DNA from: Adenophora triphylla var. japonica
Lineage: Eukaryota > Streptophyta > Magnoliopsida > Asterales > Campanulaceae
NCBI GenBank assembly: GCA_022495995.1
Contig: JAFEMH010002502.1
Location: 173,501 to 237,500 of the forward strand
Length of the DNA: 64,000 nt
Reading direction: 5' to 3'
Shown: positions 33,083-45,565 of the stretch, piece after piece
How positions within the stretch are numbered: the first letter of the stretch is position 1
Layout: each line of letters starts with the position of its first letter
Notes under the pieces: model-generated
What the model was told of the DNA's origin: nothing
The model's database searches: none
What the model saw: only the letters and a program-made list of their open reading frames with translations
Position numbers and translations under genes: made by a program

Positions 33083-34320
33083 TTATTCTTTCTGATCTTG
33101 CTGCTCCTGCGCTTGCCAAGAGGTCCATCCCCTCAACTGTTCTGGATCACGATATAGAGGCGGCTGATATGGAATATGCTGAGGCGGCGGAGGTGGAGGA
33201 AGCCTGTCCCTAATTTCTTGAAACATCTCCGTCTGTGCGTCCTCCATACGCTGCCTCCACATACTCGCAGCGTAGAAATCCTCAGTAACCAGAGATTGTA
33301 TTTGTCTCTGATTCTCTTCCATTCCCGCTAAACGTTGATCCATCAAACCATACTGCCCTCGCAGCTGCCCAATCTCAGCCGACAACGCATCCACATGGCC
33401 CGCCATATAATACGCAGCCTCAGTCGGAGTGAACTGCTGTTCCTCCATATCCTCATCTACTTCTCTCTCTCTAACTCCTCTCGAAGAACCCTCTCCCTGC
33501 TACAGCTGGGCATATCCCTTTATTGTGAGGGACCTCTTACTCACAGATGTACCCGTTGATGCAATGTCCCTCGCAATACGTGGACGAGTAAAATTCACTC
33601 CAGCCCTCTCAATCAACCCTGAGATTAACAGTGGAAAATTAAAGTTGCACCGCCCAATTGTCTTATACGTGTTCACTATCTCCATGGACATTACCAGTCC
33701 CGTATTGAAACGTTGACCGGTCAACACCACATTCATCAACAGCGCTCTCCTCCAATGCACATCATTGTAATGGGAAGTGGGCATGATACGCTCACAAATA
33801 AATCTGTGCAAAGCACGCATCCTCAAATCCAAATTCCGCGCCTTCATCACATTCCCATTCCTCAACAAAGCCAAATCAATATTCACAAAATTTGGGGCTA
33901 ATCTATCAAGATTCGCCGCCACATCTCTTTCCATGATTCTAGCATTGGAGTAGTAAGCACACGCATCATCCTCAAACCCAGGCGGCACCATCCCATAATA
34001 ACTGTTAATATCTTCCCCATTATACCACACATTCTTTCCTCTCACTTTTGAGCACTTCCTACTCCCCCTTTCTCATAGGCATTTGCATAAAACTCCTTGA
34101 CTAACACTGACCAACCCTTATTAGCCAGTCGGCTCGCCAAGTTGCCCCAACCATACCTTTCAAAAATGTCATCTAACCCAAGCTCTTCCGGCTTAAACTC
34201 ATTTTCAATTGAGAAACCTTTGTTTTCGTATTTATCAAAAAATACCTTGGCTTTACTTCCCACAAACTTAGTTTCATCAAAATCAACATCCGGGACCGGG
34301 ACATTCTTTTGCCTAGACAT
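33083..34320 (-). pseudogene. C unit 1 third ORF (Athila accessory protein)
   Basis: The ATG at 34320 opens MSRQKNVPVPDVDFDETKF; the reading ends EQQDQKE at 33083, about 412 codons. Blocks include GWSVLVKEFYANAY, VRGKNVWYNGEDINSYYG, LRMRALHRFICERI and GRCNFNFPLLISGLI, then a Gln-rich C-terminus with a predicted helix (HVDALSAEIGQLRGQYG). It resembles the 'putative plant transposon protein' domain found 3' of pol in Athila elements and once called env-like; I see no signal peptide or membrane segment. Breaks: a frameshift near 34060 and a TAG at 33500. Unit 2 is intact at both places. Confidence 0.65.
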
Positions 34321-34826
34321 TTTTGACTTAACCACCCACAAATACTTCCAAAGAGAGAGCACTAAAGAAGGAGGGAGAAATCTTACTTGCCGGAAAATTC
34401 ACCGGAAAATTCGCCGGAGTTCGCCGGAAATCCACCGGAATAGATGAAGATGAACGGAGAAAGAAACCTCACACCTTGAACACTGATTCCCACACTAAGA
34501 TTTCACCTTTGGGCTTCAAAATTCAACCTTTGTAACCTTGAACTCCTTTGCACAAACCTTTCAAGATCTCTTCAAAATTCTGCCCAACAATGGTGGAAAG
34601 GGGTTTAAATCTTGGCTTAGGGGTTGAGTATGGTAGGAGAAGAGCAATTTATGGAGAAAAGAAAGAGGATTTGGGTGTTTGGAAGAAGAATTTTTAGAGA
34701 GAAGAGGAGAGAGAGCCGGGTCTTGTAGAGAGAGAAAGAGGAGTGATTGAAAAATTTAAGAGTAAGAAAGAAAAAAGGAGGAGGCACTATTTAGGGCTTT
34801 CAAATTGTAACGCCAGATCCGAGCCT

Positions 34827-35082
34827 TGGGCGGTCGCTCACCCTCTCTTGGGCGGCCACTCACATGTCCAACAATGTTTTTCAATTTTGAAATTTCAACA
34901 TGGGCGGTCGCACAGACCATCGTGGGCGGCCGCTCACATGTTCAGCACCATCAACCATTTTTCCAATCAAACATGGGCGGTCGCACAAACCATCGTGGGC
35001 GGCCGCTCACATGTTCAGCAGTTCCAATCTCTTTTCAAATAAACTGTGGGCGGTCGCCCATAACACCTTAGGCGGTCGCCCA
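34827..35082. promoter_or_regulatory. C motif cluster, four pairs at 22-bp spacing, 5' of third ORF
   Basis: 14-mers of TGGGCGG(T/C)CGC(T/C/A)CA type start at 34827/34849, 34901/34923, 34974/34996 and 35047/35069. Every pair is exactly 22 bp apart; the gaps between pairs are about 73 bp. The cluster lies about 500-760 nt 5' of the third ORF start on the minus strand and after the pol stop. Confidence 0.85.
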
Positions 35083-35498
35083 TATGTCCAGTGAGATTTT
35101 GGTTGGCTCCCAATCTGTACATCACCACAAAAACAAACACCAAGCGTAATATCTATTGATACACTAAATTTGACTCATATTTTGACCGCACTTTCGCTGC
35201 CTACGTCCCCATTAATGTGGGCGGACTACCCAACAAAAATAGGCTCAGGTCACCGTAGTTCGACACGTTCCCGAAATGCAAGAAAAACATTTTTTTTTCT
35301 ACAATGAAAAGAAAACAATGCAATGAAAACTAAGAACTCTACACCCCCAAACTTAATAATTACTTTGTCCTCAAAGTGATGAAATCAAAGGAAAAATTAA
35401 ATTTAAGGGCACTAAAAATTAACTACTTTCCTTGGGTTGCCTCCCAAGTAGCGCTTTTGTTTAACGTCGTTAGCTCGACAGAATGACCTTCTCACCGA
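35083..35498. other. C unit 1 post-pol region with conserved inverted-repeat box
   Basis: Non-coding. At about 35198-35262 it holds GCTGCCTACGTC, then GGCTCAGGTCACCGTAGTTC, then GACACG. CCTACG and CGTAGT are inverted. D has the same arrangement at 17299-17345. Also present in unit 2 near 47710-47765. Confidence 0.7.
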
Positions 35499-38400
35499 TT
35501 ATGGATCCTTCAACTCGACCCATTCAACATCCCTTGAAACTCCATCAAAATACGGCTTCACCCGTTGTCCATTCACCTTGAACTTGTTCTTGGTAACCAA
35601 ATTCATTAGCTCCACCGCTCCATGAGAATACACATTCACGACCTCAAACGGACCACTCCAACGCGAACGCAACTTTCCCGGGAAAAGCTTCAACCTTGAA
35701 TTGAACAGTAACACCTTGCTTCCCGGAATGAGTTCCTTATGCACAATTTTCCGGTCATGGTACATTTTGGTTCTCTCCTTGTACAACCATGAGTTCTCAT
35801 AGGCTTCCAACCGATGTTCCTCAAGCTCATTTAAATGAAGTAACCTTTGTTCACCGGCTAGTTTCAAATCCATATTCAACTCCTTGATCGCCCAAAATGC
35901 TTTGTGCTCTAACTCCACCGGCAAATGACAAGCTTTCCCAAAGACTAGCCGATATGGACTCATTCCAATCGGAGTTTTGTAGGCGGTGCGGTATGCCCAC
36001 AATGCATCATTCAACCGTAAGGCCCAATCCTTCCTGTTTGGCTTCACCGTCTTCTCAAGAATTTCCTTAATTTGCTTGTTACTCACTTCCACTTGCCCTG
36101 AAGTTTGGGGATGATACGCGGTTGCAACCTTGTGATTCACCCCATACTTCTTCATGAGTGCTCCAAAGATTTTGTTGCAAAAGTGAGAACCACCATCACT
36201 TATAATCGGCCTTGGAACGCCAAACCTGCTAAAAATCACATCCTTGACAAACTTGACAACAACATTAGCATCGTTAGTCCGGGTAGGAATTGCTTCCACC
36301 CACTTTGACACATAATCCACCGATACTAAAATGTACTCAAAACCACATGAAACAACAAAAGGACCCATAAAATCTATGCCCCATACGTCAAACAAATCCA
36401 CAACCAAGTTATTCATAAGAGGCATTTCATCTCGCTTACCAATGTTACCGGTTCTTTGGCACCTGTCACAACTTTTACTGAAAATGTATGCATCTTTAAA
36501 AAGACTAGGCCAAAAGAAACCCGATTGCAACACTTTTTGAGCGGTTTTCTTACCACTAAAATGACCTCCACAATGCAATTCATGACAAAACGAAAGAACA
36601 TTTTGTTGCTCATTTTCATGAATGCATCTACGAATAACCATATCGGGACCATATTTAAACAAATATGGGTCATCCCAATAATATTGCTTAACCATTGACA
36701 AAAATCTTTTCCTTTCTTGACTCGAAAAATCTGGATTTAGAACCCCCGTAGCCAAAAAATTTACAATGTCGGCATACCAAGGCTCACTATCCTTTACCAC
36801 CATCAACTGCTCATCAGGAAAATTTTCATTCAAAGGAATTTCACTCACACACCCCTTTTCAAGTCTAGACAAGTGATCCGCCACAACATTTTCACAACCC
36901 TTTTTGTCTTTGATGGAAATATCAAATTCTTGTAAAAGCAACATCCATCTTAACAATCGGGGTTTAGCATCTTGTTTAGAAAGCAAATAACGCAATGCAG
37001 CATGGTCCGAATAAACAATCACCTTAGATCCTAGCAAGTAAGAACGAAACTTTTCTAAAGCAAATACCACAGCCAAGAATTCCTTCTCGGTTGTAGTATA
37101 ATTCAATTGAGCATCATTTAACATTCTACTCGCATATTGGATCACATGTGACTTCTTATCAATTTTCTGACCCAAAACTGCACCCACCGCAAAATCGGAT
37201 GCATCGCACATTATCTCAAAAGGTTGAGTCCAATCCGAACCCATAAGAATAGGGGCTGAAGTAAATTTTTCCTTCAACAAATTAAAAGAATTGAGACATT
37301 CTTGGTCAAAAACAAATTCCGTCTCTTTAGCAAGCAAGTTTGTTAACGGCTTACAAATTTTCGAAAAATCTTTTATAAAACGCCGATAAAAACCCGCATG
37401 ACCAAGAAAGCTTCGAATTCCTTTAACATTTGTTGGCGGAGGCAATTTAGATATTATCTCAATTTTTTCCTTGTCAACTTCAATCCCTTTTCTTGACACC
37501 ACATGACCTAACACAATTCCATGCTTGACCATAAAATGACTCTTTTCCCAACTTAAAGTTAAATTGGCATCACAACATCTTTTAAGAACCAAAGTCAAAT
37601 TATTTAAGCATGCATCAAACGAATCACCATACAACGAAAAATCGTCCATAAATACCTCAACAAACCTGCCAATCATCTCAGAAAAGATCGACATCATGCA
37701 CCTTTGGAATGTAGCAGGAGCATTGCATAAGCCGAAGGGCATCCTTCGATATGCAAATGTTCCGAAAGGGCATGTGAATGTGGTCTTTTCCTGATCTTCC
37801 GGAGCAATGGGAATCTGATTATATCCTGAAAAACCATCTAAGAAACAGTAATATTCCTGACCAGCTAGCCTCTCTAGAATTTGGTCAATAAATGGAAAAG
37901 GAAAGTGATCCTTTCTAGTCGCAGCATTAAGTATTCGGTAATCGATAACCATGCGTTGACCAGTGACCATTCTAGTAGGCAAAAGCTCATTATCCTCATT
38001 CTTAACAACAGTAATTCCGGACTTTTTAGCAACAACATGAACATGACTTACCCACTTACTATCAGAGATAGGATAGATAATACCTGCATCCAACAGTTTC
38101 AGGACTTCTTTTCTTACCGCCTCCAGCATGTGAGGATTCATCCTTCTTTGATTCTGCCGAACTGGCTTGGCATCCTCCTCCATATGAATTCTGTGCATGC
38201 ACATGGTTGGGCTAATTCCCTTTATGTCAGTAATGCTCCAACCAAGTGCGGACTTATGTCGCTTCAACACATCCAACAACCTTCTTTCCTGCAATTCTGT
38301 TAAGTCCGAAGCAATAATAACAGGCAAAGAATCATTTGCACCAAGAAAAGCATACTTTAAGCTAGATGAAAGTTGTTTAAGATCTAACTCGAGAGGAGAG

Positions 38401-40860
38401 ACCATAGATGGTAAATGCTTAGGATTAAAATTACCTAAAGATTCCAAAGGAACCTTTTTAGTAATTTCCTCCATAACATCCATCTCAGCAAGAATGGCCC
38501 TCGCCTCATTTTTATCAAAAACACCTTCCATAACTAACTCATCCACAAACTCAGAAACAAGAGAGCCCTCAACATCAGGCTCAAGTAACAAAGAATTTTC
38601 AGCAATATCACAAAAGAGGCATTCATTGACCTCATATGGCTTTTTCATGGAATCAAAGATGGAAAAGTTAACAATTTCATCCATGACAGTCAAGGACAAA
38701 CTTCCATCTTTCACATTAATGATCGCATTTGCGGTAGCCATAAAAGGTCGTCCCAACAAAATAGGGACATCATTCACACCACTAGCCTCTCTCTCCATAT
38801 CAAGAACCAAAAAATCAACCGGGATAATCAATCTATCAATTTGAACTAAAACATCTTCTACTACTCCCTTGGGATATTTGACCGAACGGTCCGCAAGTTG
38901 CAAGGTCATAGTAGTAGGTTTTAGTTCACCCAACCCAAGCTCAACAAACAAAGAGTATGGCATCAAGTTAATGCTAGCTCCTAAATCTAACATTGCCCTC
39001 ACTTTCTTAGAGTCCCCCAACGAAATCATAACATTAAAACTACCGGGGTCTTTAAGCTTAGGAGGCAAATCTTTTTCAAAAACAGCACTAACTTGGTCTG
39101 AAACCACAATTTTTTCATTCGGAGCATATTTTCTTTTATTTGTGCTCAATTCCTTGAAAAATTTAGCATATGAAGGAATGTTCTTAATCACATTGAGCAA
39201 AGGTAAATTTACATTCACCTTAGAAAGCATGTCATACAATTCTTTAAATTGTGTTTCGACCTTATGCTTGACCAATCTACCAGGGAAAGGAACAGGAGGC
39301 ACATATGGCTTAAGGGGAGGAGTTGGAAGTTTCTCATCGGGAGTCACTTCAACTCGTTCCTCGGCCACAACTTCATTCTCATGCAAATTATTATCATCTA
39401 AAGGAGAAGGAGAAGAGTGTACCTCCTGAAGAGTCTTACCACTCCTCAGGGTGACGGCCTTTGCTTGTTCCGGTTGACTTGGTAGTGTACCCGGATTGTG
39501 CTTTTTGAGTGCCTCGGCAATTTGACCAATCTGATTTTCAAGCTTTTTCATGGAAGCTTCTTGATTCCCCATTCTTTGGTCCATGACCATTTGATTTTGT
39601 TGCGAGGCCTGGATAAACTTCTGCAATGTTTCCTCCACACTTGGCCTTGCGAGGCCCTTGTTCTTTGTGGCTGTGGTTGTGGTTGATACTGTTGCTGAAA
39701 CTGACTTTGTCCTTGATTTCCACCCCATGAGAAATTGGGATGATTCCTCCAACCCGGATTGTAAGAGTTGGAAAACGGATCATTCCGCACTCTTGGTTGG
39801 AAGGCATTCATTGCATTGGCTTGCTCAAGGAATTCCGGAAATTGATCTCGCAACGGGCACCCCATAATATCATGGGTATTCAAATTACAAATTACACAAC
39901 TTGTGCCCGAACTTCCCTCTCCTTGACTTCGACCTTGATTTTGACCTTGGTTTTGAGCCGTCATCATCCCCATGAAGTTCTACATTTGTGTAGTCAATGT
40001 TGAAACTTCTTTGTGCTAACACATCATTGGACTCAACTTCATAAACACCTTTTCTTCCTCCTCTCACACTTTTCTTTGTGAATTCATGCCAAGTCTCTCA
40101 TATAAGGCTTTCGTTTCATTCGCGGTTTTCTCACCCATAGCACCTCTTGCTGCATTCTCCACTTGTGCTTGACCTTGTTGAGTCAACCCATCATAGAAAG
40201 CTTGATTTAAGAGGGCTAAAGGAAACCCGTGATGAGGACATTGGACCAACAACATCTTGAATCTATCCCAAGCTTCATGGAAAGCTTCACCCTAGCTCTT
40301 GATTGAAATACATTATCTTGGACCTCAAATCGGATGTCTTACGATGAGAGTAGAACTTTGCCATGAACTTGTTGTAAACATCCGTCCAAGTGTTTAGAGA
40401 GGCCGGAGCAAGTGCCATAAACCATGTCTTCGGGCAAAGATCCTTCAACGTATAAGCAAAGCACCTCATTCTCAATTGCTCCTCGGTTAGTTGCCCCAAT
40501 GGAAAACCTTGCACTGTGCTATAAAATTCTCTCATAAAGGTAATTGGGTCTTTCGATGCCATCCCATGGAATGAAGGGAGCATGTTGAAATGAAGGTTCT
40601 TCAACTCATAACTCCTTGCTGCTTGTGGAAGCACGATGCACGATGGTGACGGTTCAATTACCGGACGAGCAAAATCACCCATCATTTGTGGTTCCGCCAT
40701 TTTAACTTCTTCTTCAGAATCAGAATTCTCGGACTGCCGTTCGGAAGTAAACCGACTCACTTTCTGTATCACTTGGTTCCGGGTGCTTTCTCTTGTTGAT
40801 GCAATGAATGTTGTGGTCAATTGGTAACAAATCTGGTTGTAGTGACCTACGACCAAACAT
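35499..40860 (-). pseudogene. C unit 1 gag-pol (Athila)
   Basis: The gag start MFGRRSLQPDLLP is at 40860 and the pol stop at 35499. Gag has ARSYELKNLHFNMLPSFHG, FPLGQLTEEQLRMRCFAYTL and NTWTDVYNKFMAKFYSH; a CNLNTHDIMGCPLRDQFPE knuckle-like stretch follows. The long open frame from 39752 (1417 residues) carries protease ([13 protein letters not shown], residues 255-266; ILLGRPF 331), RT ([16 protein letters not shown] 602; [13 protein letters not shown] 636; FMDDFSLYG 701), RNase H ([13 protein letters not shown] 848; [11 protein letters not shown] 914) and integrase (H1060, H1064, CDRC 1095, D1127, D1186, E1222, a DD35E spacing). All catalytic residues are present. Breaks lie only in gag: a TAG near 39979 and several frameshifts that coincide with CAG/CTG sites. 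Confidence 0.9.
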
Positions 40861-40958
40861 TCAAATCTGCAACACCAAGTTAAAACAGAACAAAAAAATA
40901 TATATACAAAAGACTATTCACAATAGCAAATAATTAAATCTACTTTAAATTTAACGAG

Positions 40959-40976
40959 TCCCCGGCAACGGCGCCA
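40959..40976 (-). other. Primer-binding site, C unit 1 (tRNA-Asp)
   Basis: The minus strand reads TGGCGCCGTTGCCGGGGA, complementary to the 3' end of plant tRNA-Asp, the usual Athila primer. It lies 5 nt from the LTR edge at 40982. Confidence 0.95.
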
Positions 40977-40981
40977 AATTT

Positions 40982-41423
40982 TGACGAGTGTCGAATTGCG
41001 TCAAAAATAAATTCCGACTCAAACTACCTACAATTGATTTGTAGATAGGGTAAGTAGGGTCAAACCACCGAGACACGTATTTAAAGTGTGTAAAATTATT
41101 GCTATGAAAAAGATTTTATAAAGTGATAGAATTTGTTGGTTTCGAACAAAATAAAGCTTTAGCAAAATTAACTAGAATTGTTATAAAATGAAGTTTCAAT
41201 ATTACGGCGAAAATTCCCGGAATTGGCTTCACAATTATGCTCAAGTTTCACTATTCATCAATCAAAGAATACTTGGGGGTTTTGTTCTTACAAAATTATG
41301 ATTGGGACACTTCGGCGGGTGATTTGCAATCAAGTGTTTCCAATTAATCTATTCCCTTGGCCCGTTCATAGATTAATTAGGAACCCATTTAGAACTTAAG
41401 AACAATACAAGAAAAACCACAAT
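40982..41423 (-). repeat. C LTR 2, partial (442 bp)
   Basis: It matches the first 442 bp of the other LTRs on the plus strand and stops at ACCACAAT, where gag sequence begins. Most simply it is the truncated end of the tandem duplication. Confidence 0.9.
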
Positions 41424-42683
41424 GTTTCCTCCACACTTGGCCTGGATAAACTTCTGCAATGTTTCCTCCACACTTGGCCTTGCAGGCCCTTGTTGCTGTG
41501 GCTGTGGTTGTGGTTGATACTGTTGCTGAAACTGACTTTGTCCTTGATTTCCACCCCATGAGAAATTGGGATGATTCCTCCAACCCGGATTGTAAGAGTT
41601 GGAAAACGGATCATTCCGCACTCTTGGTTGGAAGGCATTCATTGCATTGGCTTGCTCAAGGAATTCCGGAAATTGATCTCGCAACGGGCACCCCGTAATA
41701 TCATGGGTATTCAAATTACAAATTACACAACTTGTGCCCGAACTTCCCTCTCCTTGACTTCGACCTTGATTTTGACCTTGGTTTTGAGCCGTCATCATCC
41801 CCATGAAGTTCTACATTTGTGTAGTCAATGCTGAAACTTGCTGTGCTAACACATCATTGGACTCAACTTCATAAACACCTTTTCTTCCTCCTCTCACACT
41901 TTTCTGCTGTGAATTCATGCCAAGTCTCTCATATAAGGCTTTCGTTTCATTCGCGGTTTTCTCACCCATAGCACCTCTTGCTGCATTATCCACTTGTGCT
42001 TGACCTTGTTGAGTCAACCCATCATAGAAAGCTTGATTTAAGAGGGCTAAAGGAAACCCGTGATGAGGACATTGGACCAACAACATCTTGAATCTATCCC
42101 AAGCTTCATGGAAAGCTTCACCCGGCTCTTGATTGAAATACATTATCTTGGACCTCAAATCGGATGTCTTCTGATGAGAGTAGAACTTTGCCATGAACTT
42201 GTTGTAAACATCCGTCCAAGTGTTTAGAGAGGCCGGAGCAAGTGCCATAAACCATGTCTTGGCAGCATCCTTCAACGTATAAGCAAAGCACCTCATTCTC
42301 AATTGCTCCTCGGTTAGTTGCCCCAATGGAAAACCTTGCACTGTGCTATAAAATTCTCTCATAAAGGTAATTGGGTCTTTCGATGCCATCCCATGGAATG
42401 AAGGGAGCATGTTGAAATGAAGGTTCTTCAACTCATAACTCCTTGCTGCTTGTGGAAGCACGATGCACGATGGTGACGGTTCAATTACCGGACGAGCAAA
42501 ATCACCCATCATTTGTGGTTCCGCCATTTTAACTTCTTCTTCAGAATCAGAATTCTCGGACTGTTCAGAGTAAACCGACTCACTTTCTGTATCACTTGGT
42601 TCCGGGTGCTTTCTCTTGTTGATGCAATGAATGTTGTGGTCAATTGGTAACAAATCTGGTTGTAGTGACCTACGACCAAACAT
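41424..42683 (-). pseudogene. C duplicated gag 5' part
   Basis: The gag start MFGRRSLQPDLLP at 42683 reads in frame through the capsid region (KDAAKTWFMALAPASLNTW) to TAG at 41811, then on to knuckle-like sequence and stops at the duplication junction. It has no pol attached. In the regions where unit 1 gag has CAG/CTG-centred discrepancies, this copy agrees with unit 2. Confidence 0.85.
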
Positions 42684-42779
42684 TCAAATCTGCAACACCA
42701 AGTTAAAACAGAACAAAAATATATATACAAAAGACTATTCACAATAGCAAATAATTAAATCTACTTTAAATTTAACGAG

Positions 42780-42797
42780 TCCCCGGCAACGGCGCCA
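42780..42797 (-). other. Primer-binding site, duplicated copy (tRNA-Asp)
   Basis: Same 18-nt site as at 40959, five bases from the edge of LTR 3 at 42803. Confidence 0.9.
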
Positions 42798-42802
42798 AAT
42801 TT

Positions 42803-44166
42803 TGACGAGTGTCGAATTGCGTCAAAAATAAATTCCGACTCAAACTACCTACAATTGATTTGTAGATAGGGTAAGTAGGGTCAAACCACCGAGACACGTA
42901 TTTAAAGTGTGTAAAATTATTGCTATGAAAAAGATTTTATAAAGTGATAGAATTTGTTGGTTTCGAACAAAATAAAGCTTTAGCAAAATTAACTAGAATT
43001 GTTATAAAATGAAGTTTCAATATTACGGCGAAAATTCCCGGAATTGGCTTCACAATTATGCTCAAGTTTCACTATTCATCAATCAAAGAATACTTGGGGT
43101 TTTGTTCTTACAAAATTATGATTGGGACACTTCGGCGGGTGATTTGCAATCAAGTGTTTCCAATTAATCTATTCCCTTGGCCCGTTCATAGATTAATTAG
43201 GAACCCATTTAGAACTTAAGAACAATACAAGAAAAACCACAATTCTTATGAATCCTTTGGCGGGGATTCAACAAATTGTTACTATCAAGTCAAGTCTAAT
43301 TTCAATTGTGAATTTGGCGGTTCACAATTGAAATTCCAAATTATTCAAGAACAAATATGTGATCAAGATAAATATTCTAAAATTCAATTAAAAGCAACTT
43401 GATAATCCCAAGTAATACAATGATATTGATAAAAAGTAAAACTCAAAACATAATTTTTACCTCCAATTCCAAGAACAAAGAGTTTAGTTATCCATGAAAA
43501 TCAAGAACACCAAGAAAATTGTTGATGAAGAAGAAGCTATGGAAAGATGATTATATGTCTCTAAAAAACAATAATAATTAAAATAGTAAATTGTCCTCTC
43601 CTTAAAAACCCACGGCTGCTGTAATTGTTTTTGTTATAAAACCTTAATAAATACAATTAATAAGTACCAATAACTCCACATCCGTTCCATCCGCCCGGGA
43701 TCCATCTTCAACCCGCCTCGTGGGCGGCCGCCCATGTGAATCCTAAGCGTGCCGCCCACAACAACGGGCCGGATGAAGCCTTCAAAGCAAATGCTCATGC
43801 GCGGCCGCCCACAATGCCTTGTGCGACCGCCCACCCGCACGTAATGTTGTGGCCATTTTCTCCTTGCCTTCAATCAAGCCTCGCCCAACTCCTCACCATC
43901 GTCGGCCCACTCCTCAAGATTGACCGTTTCACTTGCCGGCCATCTCGCCTTTGCCTTAGCCCAGTATTTTGTGCCACTTAATATTCGATTCGTCCCAAAA
44001 TTACACCATCACCTTTTTGATCCTTGATTAATTCACGAAATGCTCTTGAACCACTGAAACTAAAAAAAAAACACTAAAACAACTATTAGCACACACAAAA
44101 CTCAAGGATTAAGCAAATAATAAGTTCATAAAGTAGTCAATGGATGAGTGTAAAACTCACTCATCA
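42803..44166 (-). repeat. C LTR 3 (middle, complete)
   Basis: 1364 bp. Mostly near-identical to LTR 1 and LTR 4, but 43680-43950 carries a dense cluster of differences, many at CAG/CTG sites. The motif at 43721-43734 here is the perfect palindrome TGGGCGGCCGCCCA. Confidence 0.95.
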
Positions 44167-45565
44167 AATACCCCCAAACTTAAACATTTGCTAGTCCTCG
44201 AGCAAACCCCCAAAGTAACCTATAAACATTATAAAACTAACTCAACACAAAACTAAAAACAAACTACTCTACCAAATAATCAACTATGTCCCCACATTCT
44301 TGAATGTTCCACAATTGCACAAATCACACATTACAATCAACCGCAGGATAATATCTTCCACTATGCAAGTATCAATATATTTCCCATTAATTGTAGTATC
44401 TTACTTAAACATTATAATTACACCATAAATCTCTTTATGCATTATCATCTCTCTCTTTACTCACAACCAAGATCCATATTTATAAAGCTAAGTACACCAA
44501 CCATCTTTTATTTTATTGACTTTATTTATCAAACAACAACACTTTTTAAACATAAAACATGAATATCCCATGAACCGCGTACACCCCCCCAAACTTGATT
44601 CTTTAAGCACATTTTAAAATCTTCTACCGTTCAAGTAGGGAACACTGTAGTAGCGAACTCCATGCCCCTAATACTAGGTAGAGATGCAATACTTTATACT
44701 CCTATTTGGCAAGGAAGCAACGTCGCAGCGAACGCCGTGCCCCGAGCTACTCTAGGAATATTTATTTAAAGGTTTTGAGAGTTAGCCACTTCGGTATCGA
44801 GCTTGGTATGGACCATCACGGCGGTAAAGCTCTTCCTCCATAACACTACTGCATACCCAGAAATCTGGTTAAGCTAGAATAATCCCTAACCAATTAATCT
44901 ACGCGTCTGGAGGTTTCACCGAGTATAAATTGCATTACTTATCAGTTTTCTCATTCCCATTTCATTTTTTCCTCTCTTTTTTTTCAAACCAACAAGGGGG
45001 AGGTTCCATTCACATCAAAGGAGCACTCATCTTAAAACTTGCCTAATGTTGCTATGTGACAAACAAATTCATTAACTTAAAAGATGATGGTGTACTATAA
45101 ACTTTATAAAAAATGGATCAAAATTATCAACAAAGAGAATATTTTCAAGAATAATTACCACTAAGAGATTTAGAACACAATCATAACTCTTAAGTAATGT
45201 ACCACAATTCAACACAAATATACCAACACTTGCATATACAATTATCAAACCCAATTATCCTCATTAGCGGTCACAACAAATCTCATGCAATTAAGGGGAA
45301 CATCAAAAATGTTAAAGACATAGCTAACTATTTTTTCCAAGAAATTTTTTCTTTCATTTTTTTCATCATTTTTTTTTTTTTTTACAAAAGCAGTAAATTC
45401 TAACTAACATGGTGAATAAAACAATCAATCAAGTACCCCACACCCCCAAACTTAAATCATACATTGTCCCTAATGAAACAAAATAAAGTAAGGAATAGGG
45501 GTACCTCCAACCAAAAATCACCTCCAAAATTGGTCCCAAGGACCATATGAGCCACTACCGCTCGA
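44167..45565. other. C unit 2 3' non-coding region
   Basis: Close copy of 31661-33082. No gene is supported. Confidence 0.6.

Larger units (their letters stand above)
39625..43244. repeat. 1.82-kb tandem duplication inside array C
   Basis: The block from gag (about 39625) through the primer-binding site to LTR position 441 (41423) is repeated at 41424-43244. Homologous points are 1821-1823 bp apart (primer-binding sites 40959/42780; LTR starts 40982/42803; gag starts 40860/42683). The junction at 41420-41424 shares CAAT between the LTR and gag sequences. A 37-bp sub-duplication sits right at the junction (41424 and 41461). Both copies share a gag TAG (39979 and 41814) and LTR variants not found in LTR 1 or LTR 4. 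Confidence 0.85.

Noticed and set aside
33083..34320. Calling the Athila third ORF a viral envelope gene
   Set aside because: No signal peptide, membrane span or cleavage site is visible. The sequence resembles the plant transposon accessory domain instead.
34827..35082. CRISPR-like array of spaced repeats
   Set aside because: The spacing and 14-bp length do not fit CRISPR repeats and spacers, the intervening DNA is itself repeated, and the context is a plant retrotransposon.
36105..39900. Plus-strand open frames of 60-215 codons (for example 38197-38844), repeated at 50703-51350
   Set aside because: They are antisense shadows of the strongly supported Athila pol and contain no domain signatures.
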